Shown here: one piece after another, positions 6,742 to 14,479 of the stretch
Layout of the letters: every line of letters begins with the position of its first letter
How positions within the stretch are numbered: the first letter of the stretch is position 1
From: Clostridiales bacterium
GTDB taxonomy: Bacteria; Bacillota; Clostridia; Oscillospirales; Oscillospiraceae
DNA length: 33,451 nucleotides
Assembly: GCA_019423635.1 (NCBI GenBank)
Contig: JAHZBA010000032.1
Coordinates: 1 to 33,451, forward strand
Direction of reading: 5' to 3'
Notes under the pieces: model-generated
Told to the model about the DNA's origin: nothing
Databases searched by the model: none
The model's input: the letters and a program-made list of their open reading frames with translations, nothing else
Translations under genes and position numbers: made by a program

Positions 6742-8015
6742 GCTCCCATAACCTCCTTCGGGTGTGTGATGTGTCCGGTGACGGCGCTGGCCGCCGCCAC
6801 GGCGGGAGAGGCCAGGTAGACCTCGCTGTCCACGTGGCCCATGCGGCCCACAAAGTTGCGGTTGGTGGTGGAGACACACCGCTCTCCCGCCGCCAGGATG
6901 CCCATGTAGCCGCCCAGGCAGGGGCCGCAGGTGGGGGTGGAGACGATGCAGCCGGCGTCCAGGAAGATGTCCGTGTAGCCCTCCTTCATGCAGGCGCGGT
7001 AGACCGCCGGCGTGGCCGGGATCACGATGACCCGGACGCCGGGAGCCGCCTTGCGGCCCTTGAGCACCGCCGCGGCCGCCGCCATGTCTGGCAGCTGGCC
7101 GTTGGTGCAGGAGCCAATCACCACCTGGTCGATGGCGATCTCCCCGCCCTCCGACGCCGGGTGGGCGTTTTCGGGGAGGTGGGGCCAGGCCACGGTGCAG
7201 TCGATCTCGTCCAGGTTCAGCTCGATGGTCCGGGCGTATTCCGCGTCCTCGTCCGCCTCAAAGGCGCTCCAGGGGCGGTCCACCCGTTCCGCCACGTAGG
7301 CGCGGGTGATCTCGTCCACGGCGAAGATGCCGTTCTTCGCCCCGGCCTCAATGGCCATGTTGGAGATGGTCAGGCGGTCGAAGATGGTGAGATTTTGAAG
7401 ACCCGGGCCAGAGAACTCCAGGGACTGGTACAGCGCCCCGTCCACGCCGATCTTTCCGATGAGGCTCAGGATCACATCCTTGCCGCTGACATAGGGCCGC
7501 AGGGCCCCGGTGACGTGGACGCGGATGGCCGCAGGGACCTTGAACCAGGTCTCCCCGGTGGCCATGGCGGCGGCCATATCCGTGGACCCCACGCCGGTGG
7601 AGAAGGCCCCCAGGGCGCCGTAGGTGCAGGTGTGGGAGTCCGCGCCGATGCAGGCCTCGCCGGGGGCGATGAGGCCCTTTTCGGGAAGGAGCGCGTGCTC
7701 AATGCCCATTTGGCCCACGTCGTAGTAGTTCTCCAGATCGAAGCGGCGGGCGAAGGTGCGGCACTGCTTGCACTGGGTGGCGGCCTTGATGTCCTTGTTG
7801 GGGGCGAAGTGGTCCATCACCATGACCACTTTGCTCCTGTCAAATACCTGCTGGAACCCGGCCTTTTCAAACTCGTTGATGGCCACGGGGGAGGTGATGT
7901 CGTTGCCCAGGACCAGGTCCAGCTTCGCCCGGATCAGCTGGCCCGCCCGGACCTCCGGCAGCCCCGCGTGGGCGGCCAGAATCTTCTGCGTCATTGTCAT
8001 GCCCATCTTGCTCAT
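6738..8015 (-). CDS. leuC: 3-isopropylmalate dehydratase large subunit
   Basis: A 425-residue aconitase-family Fe-S subunit of isopropylmalate isomerase. It belongs to the shorter (about 420 residue) LeuC class often annotated together with homoaconitase. Visible landmarks are MDHFAPNKD, GADSHTCTYGALGAFSTGVGS, VVIGSCTNGQLPDM and PTCGPCLGG, the last two supplying the cysteine ligands of the [4Fe-4S] cluster. Its ATG overlaps the leuA stop (ATGA) and its own stop overlaps leuD in the same way, so leuA, leuC and leuD form one translationally coupled transcript under the T-box leader. No homocitrate-pathway genes lie nearby, and the leu context decides the substrate. Confidence 0.96.
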   Translation of the reverse strand: MSKMGMTMTQKILAAHAGLPEVRAGQLIRAKLDLVLGNDITSPVAINEFEKAGFQQVFDRSKVVMVMDHFAPNKDIKAATQCKQCRTFARRFDLENYYDVGQMGIEHALLPEKGLIAPGEACIGADSHTCTYGALGAFSTGVGSTDMAAAMATGETWFKVPAAIRVHVTGALRPYVSGKDVILSLIGKIGVDGALYQSLEFSGPGLQNLTIFDRLTISNMAIEAGAKNGIFAVDEITRAYVAERVDRPWSAFEADEDAEYARTIELNLDEIDCTVAWPHLPENAHPASEGGEIAIDQVVIGSCTNGQLPDMAAAAAVLKGRKAAPGVRVIVIPATPAVYRACMKEGYTDIFLDAGCIVSTPTCGPCLGGYMGILAAGERCVSTTNRNFVGRMGHVDSEVYLASPAVAAASAVTGHITHPKEVMGA

Positions 8016-9532
8016 GCTCCCTTCTGCTGACTGGCAGCGGTGATCTTGTTGATGCCGTTGACATAGGCCCGGATGGAGGACTCGATGATGTCCGTGGAGA
8101 GGCCGGTGCCGGTATAGACCTCCTCGCCGTGGCGGAGCTTCACCACCGCCTCGCCGATGGCGTCCTCGCCGTCGGTGACGGCGTTGAGACTGTAGCTCTC
8201 CAGACTGACATCCATGTTGACGATGCGGTTGATGGCCTTGAAGGAGGCGTCCAGGGGGCCGGAGCCGATGGCGACCTCCTCCACCTCCGTCTCATCCCGC
8301 TTCATCTTCACATAGGAGGTGTTGGGGATTCCCTCGCCGCCGTTGACCACGTGGCCCGCCAGAATCCAGCTGCCCGCGTCGGTGCGGCGGCGGTTCAGCG
8401 CCAGGGCCTCCAGGTCGGAGGAGGTGATGTTCTTCTTCTTGTCCGCCAGCTGCTTGAAGCGGGTGAAGACCTCGTCCAGCCGCTCGTCGGTGAGCTCGTA
8501 GCCCATGTCCGAGAGCTGCTCCCGCAGTGCGTGCTTGCCGGAGTGCTTTCCAAGCACCATGGTGCTCTTGGGAATGCCCACGTCGGAGGCCTTCATGATC
8601 TCATAGGTCTGGGCGTTGGCGATGACGCCGTGCTGGTGGATGCCCGCCTCGTGGGCGAAGGCGTTGGCGCCCACAATGGCCTTGCTGGGGGAGATGGGCA
8701 CGCCGGTGATGCTGGAGAGGAGCTTGCTGGACTTGTAGATCTGCTTCGTGTTGACGCCGGTCTCCGCCTGGTAGAAGTCCGGCCGGGTGTGGAGACCCAT
8801 GACGATCTCCTCCAGGCTGGCGTTGCCGGCCCGCTCGCCAATGCCGTTGACGGTGCACTCCACCTGGCTGGCCCCCGCCCGGATGCAGGCCAGGGAGTTG
8901 GCCACGGCCAGGCCCAGATCGTCGTGGCAGTGGACGGAGATATCCACGTTCTCCGCACCCTTCACGTGCTCTTTGAGGTAGCGGATCAGGTCGTACATCT
9001 CCTCCGGGGTGCAGTAGCCCACGGTGTCGGGGACGTTCAGCGTGGTGGCCCCGGCGGCCACGGCGGCGGAGTAGCACTCCGCCAGGAAGGCCCGGTCGGA
9101 CCGGGAGCCGTCCTCGGCGGAGAACTCGATGTCCTCGCAGAGCCCTCTGGCGTAGGCCACATTCTCGGAGATGCTCCTCAGCACCTCCTCCCGGGTCATC
9201 CGGAGCTTATACTCCATATGGATATCGCTGGTGGCGATGAACACGTGGATCCGGGGCTTCTTCGCCTTCTGCAAAGCGTTCCAGGCGGCGTCGATGTCCT
9301 TTTTGTTGCAGCGGGCCAGGCTTGCCACGCTGCATTTGGAGACGACCTGGGAGATGGCCTCCACGCTCTGGAAATCCTCCGGGGAGACGATGGCGAAGCC
9401 CGCCTCGATGATGTCCACCCCCAGCGCCTCCAGCTGCCTGGCCATGTCCAGCTTCTCCGGCAGGTTCATGCTGCAGCCGGGGGACTGCTCGCCGTCGCGC
9501 AATGTGGTGTCAAATACCTTGATCCTTCTCAT
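8012..9532 (-). CDS. leuA: 2-isopropylmalate synthase
   Basis: A full-length 506-residue enzyme that condenses acetyl-CoA with 2-oxoisovalerate, the committed step of leucine synthesis. The catalytic TIM barrel shows FDTTLRDGEQSPG near the N-terminus, HCHDDLGLAVANSLA (metal ligands) and VECTVNGIGERAGN; a linker and the C-terminal regulatory domain (about residues 390-506, including the SLESYSLNAVTDGEDAIGEA stretch) bind leucine for feedback inhibition in the family. GGAGG lies nine bases before the ATG. It is the first gene of the operon and follows directly on the T-box terminator, so it is expected to be induced when tRNA-Leu is uncharged. Confidence 0.97.
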   Translation of the reverse strand: MRRIKVFDTTLRDGEQSPGCSMNLPEKLDMARQLEALGVDIIEAGFAIVSPEDFQSVEAISQVVSKCSVASLARCNKKDIDAAWNALQKAKKPRIHVFIATSDIHMEYKLRMTREEVLRSISENVAYARGLCEDIEFSAEDGSRSDRAFLAECYSAAVAAGATTLNVPDTVGYCTPEEMYDLIRYLKEHVKGAENVDISVHCHDDLGLAVANSLACIRAGASQVECTVNGIGERAGNASLEEIVMGLHTRPDFYQAETGVNTKQIYKSSKLLSSITGVPISPSKAIVGANAFAHEAGIHQHGVIANAQTYEIMKASDVGIPKSTMVLGKHSGKHALREQLSDMGYELTDERLDEVFTRFKQLADKKKNITSSDLEALALNRRRTDAGSWILAGHVVNGGEGIPNTSYVKMKRDETEVEEVAIGSGPLDASFKAINRIVNMDVSLESYSLNAVTDGEDAIGEAVVKLRHGEEVYTGTGLSTDIIESSIRAYVNGINKITAASQQKGA

Positions 9533-9559
9533 GTCTGTGGTCCTCCTTCAAATGACGTC

Positions 9560-9852
9560 TGGTCCTGGCAAAAGAAAAAAGCCCTCGTCTCCCATAAGAG
9601 ACGAAAGCTCGGCTTCCGCGGTACCACTCTTGTTGACATTGCTGTCCACTCTCAGCATCGGCCCCGGAGAGGGTGAATGCCGCCTCGCTGGTAACGGTGA
9701 GGAGACCCGGTCGCACCTACGGCCCCTTGCGGGCTTTCAGCTGACTGCTCGAGGGCCAGTAAATCGTCTGTCCGCATACCGCCTCACAGCACCCGGCGGC
9801 TCTCTGAAATGCTCGCAGCGACGTTTTCCCTGTCATTGCATTTGCTGTATTG
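9560..9852 (-). promoter_or_regulatory. T-box leader of the leucine operon
   Basis: The minus strand carries the conserved T-box sequence AAGAGTGGTACCGCGG (within 9616-9634), followed by the intrinsic terminator CGTCTC/GAGACG and a run of six T at about 9575-9612. Further upstream, AGAGAG and GGGTGCTGTGAGG (about 9784-9812) look like distal stem I elements. Uncharged tRNA would bind and favour antitermination. A leucine specifier is expected from the downstream genes; CTG and CTC triplets occur in the right region (about 9744-9756), but I could not fix the specifier loop by eye. Confidence 0.92.
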
Positions 9853-9858
9853 GGTTGC

Positions 9859-9887
9859 ATTATACAGGGAATCCAGGCGCTTGTCAA
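9859..9887 (-). promoter_or_regulatory. Consensus promoter of the leucine operon
   Basis: On the minus strand a perfect TTGACA (9882-9887) and a perfect TATAAT (9859-9864) are spaced by 17 bp, just ahead of the T-box leader. Confidence 0.92.
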
Positions 9888-10040
9888 GGGAAAATTTATG
9901 CAGGGGCACGCCCGTCTTACCAATTTGACAGGCAGGGCGCGGCGACCCCGGCGCGCCCTGCAAAAAGAGAGCGTTTGATTTTATAAGACGGGCGTGTATA
10001 CAGGGGCGTATCCCGCCGCGGATTTTCATGAAACACCGCA

Positions 10041-10360
10041 GTGGCGATGTCCCCATCGCCCGCAGGCCTTCCCCTTTCAGGGGAAGGTGCCCCAGTGCGC
10101 ACACTGGGGCGGATGAGGTCGTTCCCCACATCCACCCCTCTCCCGGTAACCGTCCGTAGGGGGCGAGCTCTGTCTCGCCCCGCTCCCCCGCGAATTCCCG
10201 CCGCCCAGTTCCCGCCGTAGGGGCCGCCGCCCTCGGCGGCCCGTTCCCCCGCAAACACCCGTCGCCGGCACCCGTCCATAGCGGCACCCTGCAGACGCCA
10301 TATTCCCCGCAGCCTCCCAGACTCGGACAAACGGTGTGTAGGGGCGCACATTGTGCGCCC
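10041..10360. repeat. Array of GTAGGGG-type hairpins
   Basis: This non-coding stretch holds several members of the dispersed hairpin family: GGCGATG/CATCGCC at about 10042-10059, GTAGGGGGCGAG with CTCGCCCC at 10156-10181, GTAGGGGCCGCCG with CGGCGGCC at 10217-10242, and GTAGGGGCGCACA with TGTGCGCCC at 10338-10360. The outer frame (GTAGGGG...GCCC) is kept while the inner stem letters change in a paired fashion. No gene with a ribosome site was found between 9900 and 10870. Confidence 0.75.
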
Positions 10361-10546
10361 GCCCCCTGTCCTCTGTCCCTCGTTCCCCCGCAGGGGGAAC
10401 CTCCCACTCCCCTCCGGGGGTCGCGTAAATTACATCCCATAATAATGGAAAGCCCCTCGCCATTAAATTCGTGAAATATCAAGGCGCCGCGGCCATCTTC
10501 CAGTTGCATTGCGAAAAGCACTGTGATATAATTCGACAAGGAAAGC

Positions 10547-10637
10547 AAAAATGCGGCGGCTCACGGGTGTTGGCGCACCCGCAAGCCTGCACAGGTGAAT
10601 ACCCCACCTAGTACAACGGTACCAGACCGCATCCGCA
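10547..10637 (-). ncRNA. Candidate small structured RNA, family unknown
   Basis: On the minus strand a promoter (TTTACA at 10668-10673, 18-bp spacer, TATAAT at 10644-10649) leads into about 90 nt of strongly foldable sequence. ATGCGG near the 5' end pairs with CCGCAT at the 3' end; inside are AGGTG/CACCT and CGGGTG/CACCCG hairpins and a GTAC-CGTT-GTAC loop. The sequence ends in TTTTTGC. No open frame with a ribosome site fits. It lacks the GGAA-type loop of SRP RNA and I do not recognise it as tRNA, 6S RNA or a known riboswitch. Confidence 0.45.
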
Positions 10638-10732
10638 AAGCATATTATACGACATTTCACCCCTCTTTGTAAAGGGTGGTCTTGTCGTATTTCCCGGCGG
10701 AGGCATTTTTACTGGGTGGAATATGGTATTCA

Positions 10733-10764
10733 CACTGCACAGGCTTGCTCCGTGCAGTGTTTTT
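10733..10764 (+). terminator. Intrinsic terminator of the plus-strand palindrome arm
   Basis: CACTGCAC (10733-10740) pairs with GTGCAGTG (10752-10759), followed by five T and GTTTG. It precedes the DUF4230 gene by about 110 bp. Confidence 0.8.
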
Positions 10765-10877
10765 GTTTGTCCCGGCATCCCGGGGGCGCAAGCCTCCGGG
10801 GGTGCTCTTGAACCTCGCGAAAATTACACGCACTGTAGTGAGACACTTTGCCAAAAATTTTACAGGAGGTTCCGGAT

Positions 10878-11717
10878 ATGAATGAATTGATGAATGGTAT
10901 CAAGGGAAACTGGAAGAAGATCGTTTGGGTCGTCCTGGGAGTTTCCATTGCCGTTCTGTGCATTTTCTCCCTATACCGTCTGGCAAATTATGACAAGATC
11001 AAAGATGAAAACAAGCAGCTTCAAGTCCGGGTGTCGGAACTTGAGAAAAGTCAGGAGGACTACGATGAGATCCAAGAACAGCTGACATATGCAGAGGAGC
11101 AGGTACAGCTGTATAAAGAATCTACAAATGCTTTGATTCAGCAGGTAAGCGAGCTCAATACGGTCAATGAAGACCTTAACAATCAAATAGAGGACTTATT
11201 GAAAATAAGGGATACGATACCTGTAGTGACCAGAAATTTCCTGGACGCGCAGATTAGTTCCCTCAGCGAATTGGTGACCACAAAATACATGTACAGAAAT
11301 GCGGCCAGGAAAGAGGGAGAAAAGACCTGGCTCTGGGGATGGACCCAGCCCTTCAGCGATGTCAGTCTGCTTGCCACCTATGACGGCACCATCACGACTA
11401 GCATTGACCTTAAAGAAGTCAAATTTGATATAAACGAGCATACGAAAACCATTACGGTGACACTCCCGGCCAGTAGGATATTCGATCATAACATTCCCCA
11501 GGAGACCATCAACGTCCTGGAGGTCAAAAACAATCTGTTCAACAAGATCTCCCTCAACGATTACAATAAATTCATCGCCGCAGAAAAGATCGAAATGGAA
11601 AAGGTCGCTGAGGAGCAGGGGCTTCTCACACAGGCCGATGAGAACGCGCAACGGCTTCTGGAAGCATTTTTGAAGACCATACCGGGGATGGATGCCTATC
11701 AGTTAAAGTTCAAATAA
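10878..11717 (+). CDS. DUF4230 membrane-anchored protein
   Basis: A 279-residue protein that starts at the ATG at 10878, eight bases after AGGAGG. Residues 15-35 (IVWVVLGVSIAVLCIFSLYRL is the hydrophobic core, given here only as its ends IVWVV and SLYRL) form one transmembrane segment; residues 37-110 are a charged heptad-rich coiled coil; the rest matches the DUF4230 pattern: SSLSELVTTKYMYRN, YDGTITTSIDLKEVKFDI, then TKTITVTLPASRIFDHNI, NLFNKISLNDYNKF and a C-terminal helix. The domain's function is unknown. The gene is visibly AT-richer than its neighbours and stands alone between two terminators, suggesting it was acquired separately. Topology predicts a small cytoplasmic N-terminus and the domain outside. 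Confidence 0.85.
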   Translation: MNELMNGIKGNWKKIVWVVLGVSIAVLCIFSLYRLANYDKIKDENKQLQVRVSELEKSQEDYDEIQEQLTYAEEQVQLYKESTNALIQQVSELNTVNEDLNNQIEDLLKIRDTIPVVTRNFLDAQISSLSELVTTKYMYRNAARKEGEKTWLWGWTQPFSDVSLLATYDGTITTSIDLKEVKFDINEHTKTITVTLPASRIFDHNIPQETINVLEVKNNLFNKISLNDYNKFIAAEKIEMEKVAEEQGLLTQADENAQRLLEAFLKTIPGMDAYQLKFK

Positions 11718-11726
11718 AACAGTCAA

Positions 11727-11758
11727 GGACCCCGCCTCTCCCAAAAGAGGCGGGGTCC
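11727..11758. terminator. Hairpin after the DUF4230 gene
   Basis: A perfect 13-bp stem GGACCCCGCCTCT / AGAGGCGGGGTCC with loop CCCAAA. On the minus strand it is followed by TTGACTGTTTTATTT. Confidence 0.75.
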
Positions 11759-11774
11759 AGTCTGCCGGCAAACG

Positions 11775-11803
11775 AAGGGACACGGCTCACGCCGTGTCCC
11801 TTT
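11775..11803. terminator. Bidirectional terminator before preA end
   Basis: A 12-bp stem AAGGGACACGGC / GCCGTGTCCCTT with loop TCAC and T tracts on the plus-strand side; it lies between the convergent DUF4230 and preA genes. Confidence 0.8.
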
Positions 11804-11812
11804 CTATGCGGA

Positions 11813-13066
11813 TTACTCGTAATTCTTCTTCAGCTTGACGTCGGTCTGCTTGCGGCCTTCCTTCCACGTCAGCTCGCCGGGAACGATGCAGTTCTCCACC
11901 GGGCAGACATTCAGGCACAGGTGGCAGCCCACGCACTGCTCGTTGAGGATGGGGCGCCGCTTCTCCTCGTCCCAGTCGATGGCCTGGTGGCCGCCGTCAT
12001 AGCAGGAGATGTAGCAGCGGCCGCAGCCCACGCACTTGTCATGGTCGAACTTGGGCAGGATCTTGTAATCGCGGTTCAGCTCCTCGGCGGGAATGATGTT
12101 GCCAAGGGCCATGCCGATGAAGTCGTCCAGATGATCGAAGCCGTGCTCGTCCATCCAGTGCATCATGCCGTTGGCCATATCCTCCACGATCCGATAGCCG
12201 TACTGCATGATGGCCGTGGTCACCTGCAGGTTCCGGCAGCCGATCAGCAGGAACTCCAGAGCGTCCCGCCAGGTCTCAATGCCGCCGATGCCGGAGATGG
12301 GAATCCCCTTGAGCTGGGGGTCTTGGAGCATGTTGGCGCAGAACCGCAGGCCGATGGGCTTCACCGCCGCGCCGGAGTAGCCGGAGATGGAGGACTTGCC
12401 GTCCACCACGGGCATTGCCGTCATGTTCTCCAGGTCAATGTTGGTGATGGACTTCACCGTGTTGATGGCGGACAGGCCCTTGGACCCGCCCTCCACCGCC
12501 GCGCGGGCGGAGACGCACATGTCGGTGATGTTGGGGGTCATCTTGGCAATGAAGGGGATCTTCGTGGTGCTGGAGACGGCCTCGGAGTAGGACCGCACCA
12601 GCTCGGGGTTCGTGCCCACGTCGGAGCCCATGGCATGGGAGGTCATCTGCGGGCAGGAGAAGTTGCCCTCGATCAGGTCCACGCCCACCTCGTCGCACAT
12701 CTTCGCCAGCTTCTTCCACTCCTCCACGCTGGAGCCCATGATGGAGGCCACGATGCACTTTTCCGGGAAGTCCTTCTTCAGACGGGCCAGGAACTCAAAG
12801 TTCCGCTCCGTGGGCTTGTCGGAGATCTGCTCCATGTTCTTAAAGCCCAGCCAGGGAGTATCTTCCTTCTTCACATGGTCAAAACGGGGGGAGCACTCGT
12901 CGGCCACAAAGATGCCGATGGTCTTGAAGAACACACCGCCCCAGCCGGTTTTCAGGGACTTGGCAACCATGTCATAGTTGCCGCCCACCGGTGACGATGA
13001 CAGGAAAAACGGATTTTCGCAGTGGACACCCAAATAGTCAATAGACAGATCTTTCTTGATTCCCAT
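11813..13066 (-). CDS. preA: NAD-dependent dihydropyrimidine dehydrogenase, catalytic subunit PreA
   Basis: A 417-residue cytoplasmic flavoprotein that reduces uracil or thymine to the 5,6-dihydro form. The N-terminal barrel resembles dihydroorotate dehydrogenase (NPFFLSSSPVGGNYDM, then the NFSCPQMTSHAMGSDVG loop that carries the catalytic cysteine region, IPFIAKMTPNITD, and the FMN-phosphate site GIPISGIGGIETWRDALEFL). The C-terminus has two [4Fe-4S] motifs, CVGCGRCYISC and CVGCHLCLNVCP, that take electrons from PreT. AAGGGGTGAG precedes the start. It is the last gene of the operon, 14 bp after preT. The same enzyme pair in other bacteria also reduces 5-fluorouracil. Confidence 0.95.
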   Translation of the reverse strand: MGIKKDLSIDYLGVHCENPFFLSSSPVGGNYDMVAKSLKTGWGGVFFKTIGIFVADECSPRFDHVKKEDTPWLGFKNMEQISDKPTERNFEFLARLKKDFPEKCIVASIMGSSVEEWKKLAKMCDEVGVDLIEGNFSCPQMTSHAMGSDVGTNPELVRSYSEAVSSTTKIPFIAKMTPNITDMCVSARAAVEGGSKGLSAINTVKSITNIDLENMTAMPVVDGKSSISGYSGAAVKPIGLRFCANMLQDPQLKGIPISGIGGIETWRDALEFLLIGCRNLQVTTAIMQYGYRIVEDMANGMMHWMDEHGFDHLDDFIGMALGNIIPAEELNRDYKILPKFDHDKCVGCGRCYISCYDGGHQAIDWDEEKRRPILNEQCVGCHLCLNVCPVENCIVPGELTWKEGRKQTDVKLKKNYE

Positions 13067-13080
13067 TCATCTCACCCCTT

Positions 13081-14337
13081 TCACTTCAGATATTCCGCAA
13101 TCTCGAAGGCCGCAACCTTGCCGGCTGCCACCGCCTCGACTACCGTCTTGCCGCCGTGGGCGATGTCGCCGCCGGCGAAAATGCCCTCCACATTGGTCTT
13201 GGAGCCGCTGACGACCACCAGACCCTTGTCGTTGACCTTCACGGGGGCGGGCACCGCCTCGGCGCCCTGGCCGATGGCGAAGACCACGGTGTCGCAGGCA
13301 ACGCTGGCCTCGGACACGCCGTCACGGCCCTTGAACTTCATGCCCTCCACCTTGCCGTTTCCGGTGACCTCGGCGGGGGCGAAGCCGGTGGTGATGGACA
13401 CGCCCAGCTCCAGGACATGCTGCAGCTCCTCCATCTCGGCGGGAGCCTCCTCAATGCTTCTGCGGTAGTAGATGGCAGTCTCCGCGCCCAGGAGCTTCGC
13501 GGTGACCGCGCAGTCCATGGCCACGTTGCCGCCGCCGACCACGATGACCTTCTTGCCGGGGTTGTAAGTACCGTCGGAGGTGCGTGCCTTCTTCAGGAAG
13601 TCCGCCGCGGCAATGACGCCGGGCAGCTCCACGCCGGGGATCTCCGGCACCTTGGTCTGCCACAGGCCCACGCCGATGAAGATGGCCTTGAACTCCTTCT
13701 GGAGCTCCGCCACCTTGGCGGCGTCCACCTTGGTGTTGAACACGAACTTCACGCCCAGGTTCTCCACCTGCTTGATGTCGTGGTCCACCACGCTCTGGGG
13801 CAGGCGGGACGGGGTGATGCCATAGGTCAGCACGCCGCCGGCCTTGGCCTCGGCCTCGAAGATGGTGACCTCATAGCCCTCCCGGGCAAGGCCCGCCGCG
13901 CAGGCCAGAGACGCGGGGCCGGCGCCGATGCAGGCAACCTTGGCCGCCTTCTTCTCGGCGGGGGCCTTCAGGGTCTGCATCCCCAGGGCCTCCTCCTGCT
14001 CGATGGCGTAGCGCTGGAGCAAACCGATCTGGATGGGCTTGTCAATGCCGCAGCGGCTGCAGGCCTCCTCGCACAGGCGGTTATAGGGACACACGTGGGC
14101 GCAGGTGCCGCCCAGGATGTTATTCTCACGGATGGTCTCCGCGGCGCCCTTCACGTTTCTGAAACGGATGGAACGGATGAACTTCGCAGGATCGGTGCCG
14201 GCGGGGCAGCCCTTGCTGCACGGCGCGTCATGGCACAGCAGGCACCTTGCCGCCTCCTCCATGGCGGTACGGGGAGTAAATCCGGCCACAGAATCGGCGA
14301 GGTAGGGGCTTTTTACGACTTTACTCAAATTGCGCAT
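13081..14337 (-). CDS. preT: NAD-dependent dihydropyrimidine dehydrogenase, PreT subunit
   Basis: A 418-residue GltD-like flavoprotein that passes electrons from NAD(P)H through Fe-S clusters to PreA. The N-terminal Fe-S domain shows CLLCHDAPCSKGCPAGTDP and CAHVCPYNRLCEEACSRC; two Rossmann sites follow, CIGAGPASLACAAGLAREG (FAD) and VIVVGGGNVAMDCAV (NAD(P)H), and the closing GIFAGGDIAHGGKTVVEAVA binds FAD. Two starts are possible: the ATG at 14337 with GAGGAG ten bases upstream, or a TTG at 14328 nine bases after AAAGGAG; the protein changes by three residues only. Position next to preA decides between PreT and a glutamate synthase small subunit. Confidence 0.94.
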   Translation of the reverse strand: MRNLSKVVKSPYLADSVAGFTPRTAMEEAARCLLCHDAPCSKGCPAGTDPAKFIRSIRFRNVKGAAETIRENNILGGTCAHVCPYNRLCEEACSRCGIDKPIQIGLLQRYAIEQEEALGMQTLKAPAEKKAAKVACIGAGPASLACAAGLAREGYEVTIFEAEAKAGGVLTYGITPSRLPQSVVDHDIKQVENLGVKFVFNTKVDAAKVAELQKEFKAIFIGVGLWQTKVPEIPGVELPGVIAAADFLKKARTSDGTYNPGKKVIVVGGGNVAMDCAVTAKLLGAETAIYYRRSIEEAPAEMEELQHVLELGVSITTGFAPAEVTGNGKVEGMKFKGRDGVSEASVACDTVVFAIGQGAEAVPAPVKVNDKGLVVVSGSKTNVEGIFAGGDIAHGGKTVVEAVAAGKVAAFEIAEYLK

Positions 14338-14410
14338 CTCCTTTCTTCTCCTCGGTCTCGGGAAATCCTACAGGCAGTTTCGTCTCTCTGGGATCTTTGC
14401 AAATCAGGAA

Positions 14411-14441
14411 GGAGACGCCCGGGAAATTCTCAGGCGTCTCC
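14411..14441 (-). terminator. Intercistronic hairpin before preT
   Basis: GGAGACGCC pairs with GGCGTCTCC across a 13-base loop; on the minus strand TTCCTGATTT follows. It may partly attenuate transcription into preT-preA or stabilise an upstream mRNA end. Confidence 0.5.
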
Positions 14442-14479
14442 ACCCGTTACGCTTACTCCCGCGTTACGGCCAGGAACAA

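Larger units (their letters stand above)
10545..10765. repeat. 220-bp imperfect palindrome with two RNA-like arms
   Basis: The small RNA candidate has an inverted, diverged twin on the plus strand. Both arms read, outward from a centre near 10665: GGGTG, TGTCGTAT, TACT(A/G)GGTGG, GGTATTCAC, CAGGCTTGC, a terminal hairpin, then TTTTTG. In the plus-strand arm these lie at 10710-10719, 10725-10733 and 10740-10748. Confidence 0.7.

Noticed and set aside
7994..9676. 560-codon plus-strand reading frame
   Set aside because: It is antisense to leuA and the T-box leader and has no protein-family features.
9784..10548. Minus-strand frame of 254 codons upstream of leuA
   Set aside because: It overlaps the leu promoter, T-box and hairpin repeats; composition and lack of a ribosome site argue against a gene.
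10547..10637. SRP RNA (ffs)
   Set aside because: Some words resemble the 5' domain of bacterial SRP RNA, but the hallmark GGAAGGAAGCAGC-type S-domain loop is absent in both strands.
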